DNA from: JBFWIW01 sp050253535
GTDB taxonomy: Bacteria > Bacillota > Clostridia > Oscillospirales > Oscillospiraceae
Assembly: GCA_050253535.1 (NCBI GenBank)
Contig: JBFWIW010000008.1
Span: 1-61,657 of the forward strand
Length of the DNA stretch: 61,657 nucleotides
Reading direction: 5' to 3'
How positions within the stretch are numbered: the first letter of the stretch is position 1; the number at the start of each line of letters is the position of its first letter. The notes beneath the pieces are model-generated. The model saw only the letters and a list, made by a program, of their open reading frames with translations. It was not told the DNA's origin and did no database searches. Below are positions 42,355 through 50,507 of the stretch, piece after piece. A program made the translations under genes and the position numbers.

Positions 42355-42401
42355 AAAAAAACCGGCTCCGCAGTTCATTAAGCTGCGGAGCCGGTTTTTT
42401 T
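42355..42401. terminator. Bidirectional terminator
   Basis: A 14-bp perfect stem AACCGGCTCCGCAG with its complement (42360-42373, 42383-42396), T run on the right and A run on the left. It ends the ABC operon and the LUD gene. Confidence 0.93.
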
Positions 42402-42412
42402 ATTTGATTTTT

Positions 42413-43024
42413 TCAAAATCCGAGTTCTTCCGGAACGACACAGACATGGAACGTCCTGCCTGCCGGCACACGCTCGGTATATACCGTAAAATTGCACATA
42501 CGCTGAGGAGAGGAACAGTCGGTACAGCGGTTCAGCTTTGCGCATGGGGTGTCGAGACCAAGTCTGCGCGCGTTTGGCGGACAAGCGGTGGCTTTTACCC
42601 GAGCGAGAGCCTCGTGTTTGTCGCCGGAGAACTTATTTTCCCCGAGCAGTATAAAAACCGTTTTGGGTCCGTTCAGCATAGCCGCTATCCGGTTGCCGTT
42701 GCCGTCGATGTTAATGAGAACGCCGTCTTCCGTTACCGCGTTGCTGCTCATGATATAGATGTCCGCCGCATGAGCGTTTTTGATAGTAGCAGGCCTTTCT
42801 TCCGGGGGGACCATCCAGTGGAAGTAAACGGGGTTGCCGCGTCCGCTGAGAGCCTCGTAGAGACCGAGCTGCTTCGAGGTCATGGAGCCGCCAAAACCGA
42901 CGGACTGCCCATCACTGATTGAGGACAGCACGAAATTACGCATTTCATCAGCTGTTTCGAAGGCATGTACGGCAAACCCCCGGGTTTCCATCTTTTTGAG
43001 TGTCTGAACTGTCTGGTTTCTCAT
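42413..43024 (-). CDS. LUD-domain protein (LutC-like)
   Basis: A 203-residue protein of the lactate utilisation (LUD/DUF162) family: SVGFGGSMTSKQLGLYEAL, SSNAVTEDGVLINIDGNGNRIAAM and GENKF near the end. A C-terminal cysteine cluster (CAKLNRCTDCSSPQRMC) is present, as in many stand-alone anaerobe members. LutA and LutB are absent, so a lactate role is not shown. The start at 43024 follows AAGGAGATG. Confidence 0.88.
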   Translation of the reverse strand: MRNQTVQTLKKMETRGFAVHAFETADEMRNFVLSSISDGQSVGFGGSMTSKQLGLYEALSGRGNPVYFHWMVPPEERPATIKNAHAADIYIMSSNAVTEDGVLINIDGNGNRIAAMLNGPKTVFILLGENKFSGDKHEALARVKATACPPNARRLGLDTPCAKLNRCTDCSSPQRMCNFTVYTERVPAGRTFHVCVVPEELGF

Positions 43025-43066
43025 GGGGTCATCTCCTTTTCTGCGCTTTTTAATTTCTATGTAATT

Positions 43067-43094
43067 ATTATATCCTCTTGCTGCCAAAAGTCAA
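43067..43094 (-). promoter_or_regulatory. Promoter of the LUD gene
   Basis: The minus strand shows TTGACT (43094-43089), 16 bases, TATAAT (43072-43067). Confidence 0.8.
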
Positions 43095-43151
43095 TTTACA
43101 TTGCTATTGTATATCCTACGAAAATGTTGAGACCGGAAGCACTAATTTTTA

Positions 43152-43180
43152 TTGCCGATTAATTGGCATTCTGCTATAAT
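43152..43180 (+). promoter_or_regulatory. Promoter of the two SDR genes
   Basis: TTGCCG (43152-43157), 17 bases, TATAAT (43175-43180). Confidence 0.75.
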
Positions 43181-43274
43181 TTAACTAAGAATATACTGAG
43201 TATTTTGTGTTGTCTGCACCGGCATTCTTTGAAACCGACGAAACAGTACAAAACAAATTGAAAGAAGGGGAATT

Positions 43275-44006
43275 ATGTATCTTGAGAACAAAATTGCGAT
43301 CGTTACCGGCGCGAACCGGGGCGTAGGTAAGGCCACTTCGTTGCTTTTTGCAAGAGAGGGCGCAACCGTCATTCTTATAGGCCGCAGACTTGAAGCTCTC
43401 GAAAAAGTCAGAAAAGAAATCGAGGAAAAGGGCGGTAAGGCCAAGGCCTATGTCTGCGACCTTTTGGACGACGACCAGATTTTCTCAACGATTGATATGA
43501 TAAAGAAAGATTTCGGCAAAATAGATATCCTCGTGAACAATGCCGGAATATCAAAAGAAAAAAAACTACTTGATCTTTCCTATGATGAATGGGATGAGAT
43601 CATGAACATGAACCTTCGGGCGCCAATGGTCATGATGAAGGCGGTCCTTCCCATAATGCTCGAGCAGAAAAAGGGAAGCATTGTGAATGTGGCCTCAGCG
43701 GCAGCCATAAGGGGTCTTCCCGGCAGCTGCGCATATTCCGCATCCAAGGCAGGGCTTAAGCAGATGTCCGAGGCTGTCGGAGATGAAGTGAAGCGTACCG
43801 GCGTTCGGATAAACGTAATTTGTCCCGGCCCCATCGATACGGAGATGTTTCAAAAATCTGAGAGGCGTGAATTCATCCTCAAAGCCGGAGGCGACGTGTT
43901 CAAGCCGGAGGTCATAGCCAACGGCATCTTGTTTCTCGCGTGCGACGAGCTCTCTGAGGTTACTAACAGCCAGACTCTGATAATGCGCGGCTTCAACCGC
44001 TGGTGA
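43275..44006 (+). CDS. SDR family oxidoreductase, first of two
   Basis: A 243-residue short-chain dehydrogenase. Cofactor loop TGANRGVGKAT, NNAG motif, catalytic Ser-Tyr-Lys with YSASK near 155. The length and layout match the FabG/3-oxoacyl reductase class, but the substrate is unknown. It follows AAGGGG and lies 43 bases before a paralogue with the same C-terminal RGFxRW ending. Confidence 0.88.
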   Translation: MYLENKIAIVTGANRGVGKATSLLFAREGATVILIGRRLEALEKVRKEIEEKGGKAKAYVCDLLDDDQIFSTIDMIKKDFGKIDILVNNAGISKEKKLLDLSYDEWDEIMNMNLRAPMVMMKAVLPIMLEQKKGSIVNVASAAAIRGLPGSCAYSASKAGLKQMSEAVGDEVKRTGVRINVICPGPIDTEMFQKSERREFILKAGGDVFKPEVIANGILFLACDELSEVTNSQTLIMRGFNRW

Positions 44007-44049
44007 CGGCATAAATCCGTTCAAATCTGAAAAGAAAGAGGGAGAATAA

Positions 44050-44778
44050 ATGTTACTGGAAAACCAGGTGGCGATAGTGACGGGTGCGTCCCGCGGGATA
44101 GGCAAAGCTACAGCTAAAAAATTTGCGTCCGAGGGCGCTGAAGTAATACTCATTGGCCGTTATATAGATACGCTGGATATGGTGAGGGCCGAGATCGAGG
44201 CCGCCGGAGGGAAGGCATACTCCTATCAGTGCGATATGGGTATTGATAAGCAAATTGAGGAGACTGTACAGGCAATAACTGAAAAATTCGGGAGAATAGA
44301 CATCCTGATAAACAACGCGGGTATAACAAAGGAAGCTCCGCTGGTCGACTTGCCGATTAAGGACTGGGACGATGTCATTAAGATCAATCTGCGTTCGGTG
44401 ATGGTTATAACGAAGGCGTGCCTCCCCGTAATGGTAAAGCAGCACTTCGGCAACATAGTTTTTATTGCCTCCGGTACGGCGCTCCGCGGTATGCCCGGCA
44501 ATTCTCCATACTCTGCGGCAAAGGCGGCGGGTCTCTGCTTTATGCAGGCACTGGGTGACGAGATGAGGCCGGATGGCATTCGCTGTAACACCATATGCCC
44601 GGGCCCGGTGGATACCGAGATGTTCAAAAACTCTAACAGGCGCGAGTTTATCCTCTCTGCCGGCGGCGATGTCGTCCAGCCGGAAACGCTGGCGAATACC
44701 TGTCTGTTTCTTGCCTCTGGGCTTTCGGAGGGTATGAGCAGCCAGGTCGTCTCACTCCGCGGCTTCGTCAGGTGGTAG
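44050..44778 (+). CDS. SDR family oxidoreductase, second of two
   Basis: A 242-residue paralogue of the preceding gene: TGASRGIGKAT, NNAG, YSAAK, the ICPGPVDTEMFKNSNRREFILSAGGDV segment shared almost word for word, and the ending RGFVRW. The pair probably arose by duplication and may form a hetero-oligomer or handle related ketones. Confidence 0.88.
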   Translation: MLLENQVAIVTGASRGIGKATAKKFASEGAEVILIGRYIDTLDMVRAEIEAAGGKAYSYQCDMGIDKQIEETVQAITEKFGRIDILINNAGITKEAPLVDLPIKDWDDVIKINLRSVMVITKACLPVMVKQHFGNIVFIASGTALRGMPGNSPYSAAKAAGLCFMQALGDEMRPDGIRCNTICPGPVDTEMFKNSNRREFILSAGGDVVQPETLANTCLFLASGLSEGMSSQVVSLRGFVRW

Positions 44779-44795
44779 AACATTTTTAAATCAAA

Positions 44796-44842
44796 ACAAG
44801 CCGGCTTCCGGAGATAATAACTCCGGAAGCCGGCTTGTTTTA
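44796..44842 (+). terminator. Terminator after the SDR genes
   Basis: An 18-bp perfect stem (44796-44813, 44821-44838) with an ATAATAA loop, followed by TTTTA. It also faces the end of glnS. Confidence 0.88.
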
Positions 44843-44885
44843 TGTTTCGGACTTTTAACAGAATAGCAACCCCGGGGGTTTTTAG

Positions 44886-46571
44886 CTATGATACCTTGAA
44901 TCCGTCCTTTAGCGCAACGGCGCGGTTAAATACCGGAGCGCCGGGTTTTGAGTCGCGGTTATCAGCCGCGAAGTAGCCGAGGCGCAGGAACTGGAACGAG
45001 GCAGGAGCAGCGACATCTTCGAGAAAACTCTCGACCTTCACATCCTTTATGACTTCAAGCGAGTTGGGGTTCAGGCAGTCGAGAAAATTCTTTTCTCCGG
45101 AATCAGGGTCCGCATCGGTAAAGAGATTGTCGTAAAGGCGGACTTCGGCGTCAACCGACGTTTTCGCGTCGACCCAGTGTATGGTGCCGCGCACCTTTCT
45201 GCCGTCGGGCGCGTTGCCGCCGCGGGTTTCGGGGTCATATTCGGCGAAAACTTCGACGACTTTGCCGCTTTCGTCCTTCCTGCAACCGGTGGACTTTATG
45301 ATGTAAGCAGATTTAAGGCGTACCTCATTACCGGGGTAAAGGCGGTTATATTTTTTGACCGGCTCTTCCATAAAGTCGTCGTACTCGATCCACAGGCTCC
45401 CCGAAAAGCTGACGGGGCGCTTGCCGGTGCTTTCGTCATTTGGGTTGTTCTCGACCTCAAAGGTCTCTCTCAGGTCTTCCGGATAATTCGTGAGCGTGAG
45501 CTTTACCGGACGGATTACCGCCATAGCTCTCGGCGCATTCTCATTCAGGTCCTCGCGCAGGCAATGCTCCAGAAAAGCGTACTCAACGGTGGACGCGGCC
45601 TTGGCAATGCCGATGCGATCGCAGAAATTGCGAAGTGAATTCGGAGTATACCCGCGTCGGCGAAGGCCGCAAAGGGTGGGCATACGCGGGTCGTCCCAAC
45701 CGGAGACCATACCTCCCTCGACGAGCTGGCGGAGTTTGCGCTTAGACATGACTGTGTGGTCTATGCCGAGACGGGAAAACTCTATCTGTCGCGGTTTTGA
45801 CGGCAGATCGCAGTTGTTTACCACCCAGTCGTAGAGCGGGCGGTGATCTTCAAATTCAAGCGAACAGAGCGAGTGGGTTATGAGCTCCATGGCGTCCTCA
45901 ATGGGATGAGCAAAGTCATACATCGGGTATATGCACCATCTGTCGCCTGTACGGTGATGGCGCATGTGATTTATGCGGTAAAGCGCGGGGTCGCGCATGT
46001 TGAAGTTTCCGCTCTCAAGGTCAATCTTTGCGCGAAGGGTCATGGCTCCGTCAGGAAATTCGCCGGCCTTCATGCGTGCAAAGAGATCAAGGCTCTCCTC
46101 AACGGGGCGGTCACGGAAAGGACTCTTTGCAGGCGTGTTTACGTCTCCGCGGTACTCGCGGAGTTCATCGGCAGTCAGCTGGCAGACATAGGCGAGGCCT
46201 TTTTTTATGAGCCCTACGGCACATTCATACATCTTATCGAAATAGTCGGAGGCATAATAGAACCTGTCGTCCCATGAAAAACCCAGCCACCTGATATCCT
46301 CTTTGATGGCATCGACGTATTCCGTGTCCTCTTTGGTAGGATTCGTGTCATCCATTCGAAGATTGCACATACCGCCAAACTGCACCGCGGAACCAAAATC
46401 TATGCAGAGCGCCTTACAGTGGCCTATATGAAGGTATCCGTTCGGCTCGGGCGGAAAACGGGTGTGCACGGCCATGCCTGCAAAGCGACCTCCCGGGGCG
46501 ATATCCTCCTCAATATAGGAATGTATAAAGTTTTTAGGCTCTGATTCGGTGAGTGGAGTGTCAACTGCCAT
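44886..46571 (-). CDS. glnS: Glutaminyl-tRNA synthetase
   Basis: A 561-residue class I synthetase. HIGH motif in PPEPNGYLHIGHCKA near residue 48, KMSKS-equivalent VMSKRKL, and the DDTNPTKED motif. The C-terminal two beta-barrels carry the anticodon-binding region. Presence of GlnRS means direct charging of tRNA-Gln, not only the GatCAB route; many Clostridia have it. The ATG follows AAAGGAACG. Confidence 0.96.
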   Translation of the reverse strand: MAVDTPLTESEPKNFIHSYIEEDIAPGGRFAGMAVHTRFPPEPNGYLHIGHCKALCIDFGSAVQFGGMCNLRMDDTNPTKEDTEYVDAIKEDIRWLGFSWDDRFYYASDYFDKMYECAVGLIKKGLAYVCQLTADELREYRGDVNTPAKSPFRDRPVEESLDLFARMKAGEFPDGAMTLRAKIDLESGNFNMRDPALYRINHMRHHRTGDRWCIYPMYDFAHPIEDAMELITHSLCSLEFEDHRPLYDWVVNNCDLPSKPRQIEFSRLGIDHTVMSKRKLRQLVEGGMVSGWDDPRMPTLCGLRRRGYTPNSLRNFCDRIGIAKAASTVEYAFLEHCLREDLNENAPRAMAVIRPVKLTLTNYPEDLRETFEVENNPNDESTGKRPVSFSGSLWIEYDDFMEEPVKKYNRLYPGNEVRLKSAYIIKSTGCRKDESGKVVEVFAEYDPETRGGNAPDGRKVRGTIHWVDAKTSVDAEVRLYDNLFTDADPDSGEKNFLDCLNPNSLEVIKDVKVESFLEDVAAPASFQFLRLGYFAADNRDSKPGAPVFNRAVALKDGFKVS

Positions 46572-46651
46572 ATGCGCACGTTCCTTTCAAAAGGAATATT
46601 TCCGCATTTTCGGCGAAAATAAACATATAAAAACCATTTTCACAGGAAAAT

Positions 46652-46680
46652 ATTATATCAAGCGGGGTGTACCATGTCAA
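46652..46680 (-). promoter_or_regulatory. Consensus promoter of glnS
   Basis: The minus strand shows TTGACA (46680-46675), exactly 17 bases, TATAAT (46657-46652). Confidence 0.92.
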
Positions 46681-46799
46681 GCGAAGGCATAAGAGCTGAA
46701 AAGAATGCTGTGAATATACATTCTATTTAAATATTTCGGTTTATTCGGAAAACGCACATTTATTAATGAATATTCTGACATTAATTATCCATTTTGATA

Positions 46800-46828
46800 T
46801 TGATTTTATACTTGAATGCATGTATAAT
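46800..46828 (+). promoter_or_regulatory. Promoter of the TAXI-TRAP operon
   Basis: TTGATT (46800-46805), 17 bases, TATAAT (46823-46828). The rest of the 325-base divergent region is AT-rich with no gene. Confidence 0.82.
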
Positions 46829-46896
46829 ATTAACATTATGAATGGTGGAATCTTTTTTAATTCAAATTTAATTGATTTTGGGGTGAATTTACTGTC

Positions 46897-47850
46897 ATGA
46901 AAAGAAAAATTGCATTATTGCTTATGGCTCTCTTCGTTTTTTCCTTTGCGCTGGCAGCGTGCGGCGGATCGGCCGAATCTCTGTCCATGGCCACCGGCGG
47001 TACCTCGGGTACTTATTACGGGTTCTGCGGCGTTGTGTCTCAGGTTCTTAATGAAAAACTCGGCGACGTCATGGATATTACCGTTGAATCCACCGGCGCA
47101 TCCAAGGCGAACGTCCAGCTTCTCGACTCCGGCGACGCGCAGCTCGCCATCATCCAGAACGACGTCATGTATTACGCCTATACTGCGACCGATATGTTCC
47201 AGGGCGACAGCGCTATAACCAGTTTCTCCGCTATTGCTTCCTGCTATCCCGAGGTTGTTCAGATTATAGCGAGCAAGGACATAACCTCGATTGAAGACCT
47301 CAAGGGCAAAAATGTCTCAGTCGGCGATTCCGGCTCCGGAACAGAGTTCAACGCAAAGCAGATTCTTGCCGCCTACGGTATTACCTTTGATGATATTAAC
47401 GTATCAAATCAGAGCTTTGCCGATTCTGCCGATTCCCTTAAAAACGGAACAATAGACGCTGCGTTCGTCGTCGCCGGCACCCCCACCACTGCCGTAACGG
47501 AATTATCAGCCAATACGGATTTCAATCTTCTCGGGGTTGACGATGCGCATGCCGATGCCCTCAAGGCTGATTACGGGTTCTACACCACTGTAAATATCCC
47601 CGCGGGGACTTACGGCTGCGTCGCTTCCGACGTACAGAGTGTGGCGGTCATGGCAACGATAGTAGCCAGAAATGATGTTTCTGAGGATGTGATCTATCAG
47701 TTCACCAAAGGCCTTTTTGAGTACAAAGACGACATCGCAGCCGGCCACTCCAAGGGAGCGGAACTCGATGTGAATACCGCCGTCTCCGGTATTTCAATCC
47801 CCTTCCACGCGGGAGCGGAGAAATATTATAAGGAAGTTGGCGTTCTGTAA
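46897..47850 (+). CDS. TAXI-family TRAP transporter solute-binding lipoprotein
   Basis: A 317-residue exported lipoprotein with lipobox LAACGG (lipid-modified Cys at about residue 22). The mature part opens with SLSMATGGTSGTYYGFCGVVSQVLNEK, the TAXI hallmark, and has VSVGDSGSGTEFNAKQIL. TAXI receptors feed dicarboxylates or amino acids such as glutamate to fused TRAP permeases. It precedes the DUF1850 and permease genes. Confidence 0.93.
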   Translation: MKRKIALLLMALFVFSFALAACGGSAESLSMATGGTSGTYYGFCGVVSQVLNEKLGDVMDITVESTGASKANVQLLDSGDAQLAIIQNDVMYYAYTATDMFQGDSAITSFSAIASCYPEVVQIIASKDITSIEDLKGKNVSVGDSGSGTEFNAKQILAAYGITFDDINVSNQSFADSADSLKNGTIDAAFVVAGTPTTAVTELSANTDFNLLGVDDAHADALKADYGFYTTVNIPAGTYGCVASDVQSVAVMATIVARNDVSEDVIYQFTKGLFEYKDDIAAGHSKGAELDVNTAVSGISIPFHAGAEKYYKEVGVL

Positions 47851-47888
47851 TAGTACGCGGTAACAGAATATTAAAGATTGCTGCAGCC

Positions 47889-48332
47889 GTGACGCTTGTT
47901 TTAGTTGCGGTTGCAGCTATCCTTTTTTCAATGAAAGGACAGCGTCTCATTCTCTCCGACAGAGACACACATGAGACGTATGCGGCCTTTCCCGTTTCTG
48001 ACGGAGAAGAGTTCTCTGTCACATTTGTACACAGCGTTAACAAAACTCCCGTTACCGATGTATACGAGATAAGAGACGGAGACATCTGGCTTATAAAGAC
48101 AATATACTACGATTTCGGAGCCGGGGTCCCAACTGAAACGGAAAAGGACGAGACGCTGACCTACGGCGAAAACGGAGAAATGATAATATCAGGAATGGAT
48201 ACCATGGTGCCTGATCTGATCTATATTGTCGGTACCGTGTCCGATCACGTTTTGGAGACTGGCGGTAAGGAGTACAGCCTGAGAGGTTTGTGCGGCAGAA
48301 ACAGCCATGTTTTATTTTCCTGTAAGGGATAA
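47889..48332 (+). CDS. DUF1850 protein of the TAXI-TRAP operon
   Basis: A 147-residue protein with an N-terminal hydrophobic anchor and FVHSVNKTPVTDVYEIRDGDIWL, typical of DUF1850 proteins that sit between TAXI receptors and fused permeases. Its role in transport is not defined. The GTG at 47889 is the only standard start, yet it lacks a ribosome binding site and cuts the anchor. Twelve codons upstream remain open (R-G-N-R-I-L-K-I-A-A-A), which would make a proper signal anchor. Confidence 0.75.
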   Translation: MTLVLVAVAAILFSMKGQRLILSDRDTHETYAAFPVSDGEEFSVTFVHSVNKTPVTDVYEIRDGDIWLIKTIYYDFGAGVPTETEKDETLTYGENGEMIISGMDTMVPDLIYIVGTVSDHVLETGGKEYSLRGLCGRNSHVLFSCKG

Positions 48333-48368
48333 GATATCTACTTGCATTGTATTAAGGAGGGGAGCAAC

Positions 48369-50330
48369 CTGCCCTTTTCAGAGAGAGAACATAAACACAG
48401 ACGCAGAACGGAAGCCGGCGTAAACAAGCCGGATGCTGTGGCGGAGGCTGAGGCCCATGTTCAGGATGTTTTAGAGAAATATGACCGGGAGTCCAACGTT
48501 CGTCATTATGAGGGCGCTCCGCGTTATATTATCCGCTATCTGCTTGTGCTTTTTGCGCTATACAGCGTATATATAAATTTCTTTGCCAATTGGGATACCC
48601 GAATTGAGCGCGCGTCCTTCGTCGGCATGGTGGTCTTTTTGGTCTTTCTCATATTCCCGGCCAGAAGAGGCGCCAAAAAGACGAACTATATCCCGTGGTA
48701 CGACATTATAATCGGCTTAGCAGGCGCCGTGGCGTATTTTTACTTTGTCTTTAACTGCCGTGAAATAATTGAAAACGGTATGAGAATATCAGGCTTTGAG
48801 ATATTTTTGGGGGCAGTCGGTATCCTCGCCACGATGGAGGCTTGCCGACGCGCAGTCGGTATACCAATTGTGGTCGTTGCCTCCGCGTTCGTCGTATACG
48901 CGCTGTTCCAGAAATCATTCCAGCTCAATGTGTATAACCTTTTTTACACCGCGGACGGCGTTATCGGAACACCGATAAGGGCGTGCTCAACATTTATAGT
49001 TCTATTTGTAATTTTCGGTGCGTTTCTGGAAAAGACGGGTATATCGCAGTTCTTTATCGAACTGGCCAATTCCATCGCCGGCGCGTCCTCGGGTGGTCCG
49101 GCCAAAGTAGCCATAATATCGAGCGCACTTTGCGGCATGGTCTCCGGATCGTCGGTGGGAAACACCGTCACGACGGGAAGCGTGACTATCCCTCTTATGA
49201 AAAAGAGCGGCTACAAGCCGGAATTCGCGGGTGCCGTGGAGGCCGCATCATCGACGGGAGGGCAGATTATGCCGCCCATTATGGGGGCTGCAGCGTTTCT
49301 GATGGTCGAGTATTCCGGATTCTCGTACGGTTATATAGCGCTTCGCGCGATACTGCCCGCCATTCTCTATTTTACCGGCATATTCATAATGGTTCATCTT
49401 GAGGCGAGGCAGATGGGTCTGAACGGATTGCCAAAGGATCAGCTTCCTAGCTTTTGGGGCCTTCTGTTAAGGCATGGCTACTTACTTTTTCCGCTCATCC
49501 TGCTGGTCTATCTGATAATCACAAAAACAATGGCCATGGCCGCTATCGTAGCCACCGGGCTTGCCATAGTCGTGAGCATGTTCAGGAAAGATACACGACT
49601 CAATCTGAGAAAGTTTTTTGACGCGCTCGAAAACGGCGCCCGCAGTACGTTGACGGTCGCCGCCGCATGTTCGGTCGCCGGAATTATTGCCTGCGTTATA
49701 ACGACTACGGGAATAGGCGGGAGGCTCATAACAGTTATAATAAACCTCTCCGGCGGATATCTCTTTGTTGCAATGTTTCTAACCATGCTGACTTGTATAG
49801 TCCTCGGCATGGGAGTTCCAACTACTGCAAACTACGTTATTATGGCGATGACCTGTGCTCCGATACTCATGAAGATGGGCGTGGAAACCCTCGCAGCCCA
49901 TATGTTCGTCTTCTATTTTGGAATAGTCGCAGATATAACTCCGCCTGTCGCTCTCGCAGCCTATGCGGGCAGTGCTATAGCGGGATCAAAACCGATGAAG
50001 ACGGCCCTGAACGCCTCGATGCTCGCAATTGCGGCGTTTATAATACCATATATATTCGCGCTTAATCCGGCAATGCTGTTTGTAAACACAACCGCCCCGT
50101 ATGTCGTCCTCATAGTATTTACTGCATTCGTCGGGCTTTTCGGAATAGCTTCGGGCGTAAAGGGCTGGATGCTGACAAAAATGCCGTGGTGGCAGCGGCT
50201 GATTTCAGTCGCCGGCGGACTCATGCTGGTGTATCCGGGCCTTGTGACGGATCTCTGCGGCATAGCGATAGTTTTAAGCGTTGTGCTCATACAGTATGCG
50301 ACGAAAAATAAGAAAGCAGCGGCCGCTTAA
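48369..50330 (+). CDS. Fused TRAP transporter permease (4TM/12TM)
   Basis: About 653 residues. A charged cytoplasmic N-terminus (1-55) precedes four spans of DctQ type and twelve of DctM type. SGSSVGNTVTTGSVTIPLMKKSGYKPEFAGAVEAASSTGGQIMPP is the fused-TRAP signature. It drives solute uptake with a Na+ or H+ gradient. The start is unclear: a TTG at 48342 lacks a good site, while AAGGAGGGG at 48354 is followed 8 bases on by CTG at 48369 (chosen here); the next usual start is GTG 48441. Confidence 0.88.
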   Translation: MPFSEREHKHRRRTEAGVNKPDAVAEAEAHVQDVLEKYDRESNVRHYEGAPRYIIRYLLVLFALYSVYINFFANWDTRIERASFVGMVVFLVFLIFPARRGAKKTNYIPWYDIIIGLAGAVAYFYFVFNCREIIENGMRISGFEIFLGAVGILATMEACRRAVGIPIVVVASAFVVYALFQKSFQLNVYNLFYTADGVIGTPIRACSTFIVLFVIFGAFLEKTGISQFFIELANSIAGASSGGPAKVAIISSALCGMVSGSSVGNTVTTGSVTIPLMKKSGYKPEFAGAVEAASSTGGQIMPPIMGAAAFLMVEYSGFSYGYIALRAILPAILYFTGIFIMVHLEARQMGLNGLPKDQLPSFWGLLLRHGYLLFPLILLVYLIITKTMAMAAIVATGLAIVVSMFRKDTRLNLRKFFDALENGARSTLTVAAACSVAGIIACVITTTGIGGRLITVIINLSGGYLFVAMFLTMLTCIVLGMGVPTTANYVIMAMTCAPILMKMGVETLAAHMFVFYFGIVADITPPVALAAYAGSAIAGSKPMKTALNASMLAIAAFIIPYIFALNPAMLFVNTTAPYVVLIVFTAFVGLFGIASGVKGWMLTKMPWWQRLISVAGGLMLVYPGLVTDLCGIAIVLSVVLIQYATKNKKAAAA

Positions 50331-50345
50331 CGCCTTTTAAAGAAT

Positions 50346-50377
50346 AAAGTCACAAAACTGAGAGGTCTTGTGGCTTT
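50346..50377 (+). terminator. Terminator of the TAXI-TRAP operon
   Basis: The 10-bp stem AAAGTCACAA/TTGTGGCTTT is followed by ATTTTTATATTTTT. Confidence 0.82.
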
Positions 50378-50437
50378 ATTTTTATATTTTTCTGCGCTGC
50401 ACGCCGTATTGGAAAAATTTATTAATGGAACTTGGTC

Positions 50438-50466
50438 TTGGACTTGTCGTCAAAAAATGGTATAAT
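50438..50466 (+). promoter_or_regulatory. Promoter of the SLH/GLUG gene
   Basis: TTGGAC (50438-50443), 17 bases, TATAAT (50461-50466). Confidence 0.8.
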
Positions 50467-50507
50467 CAAGATATAGAAGGGATTTACTTACGAAAAAGGA
50501 GGAAAAT

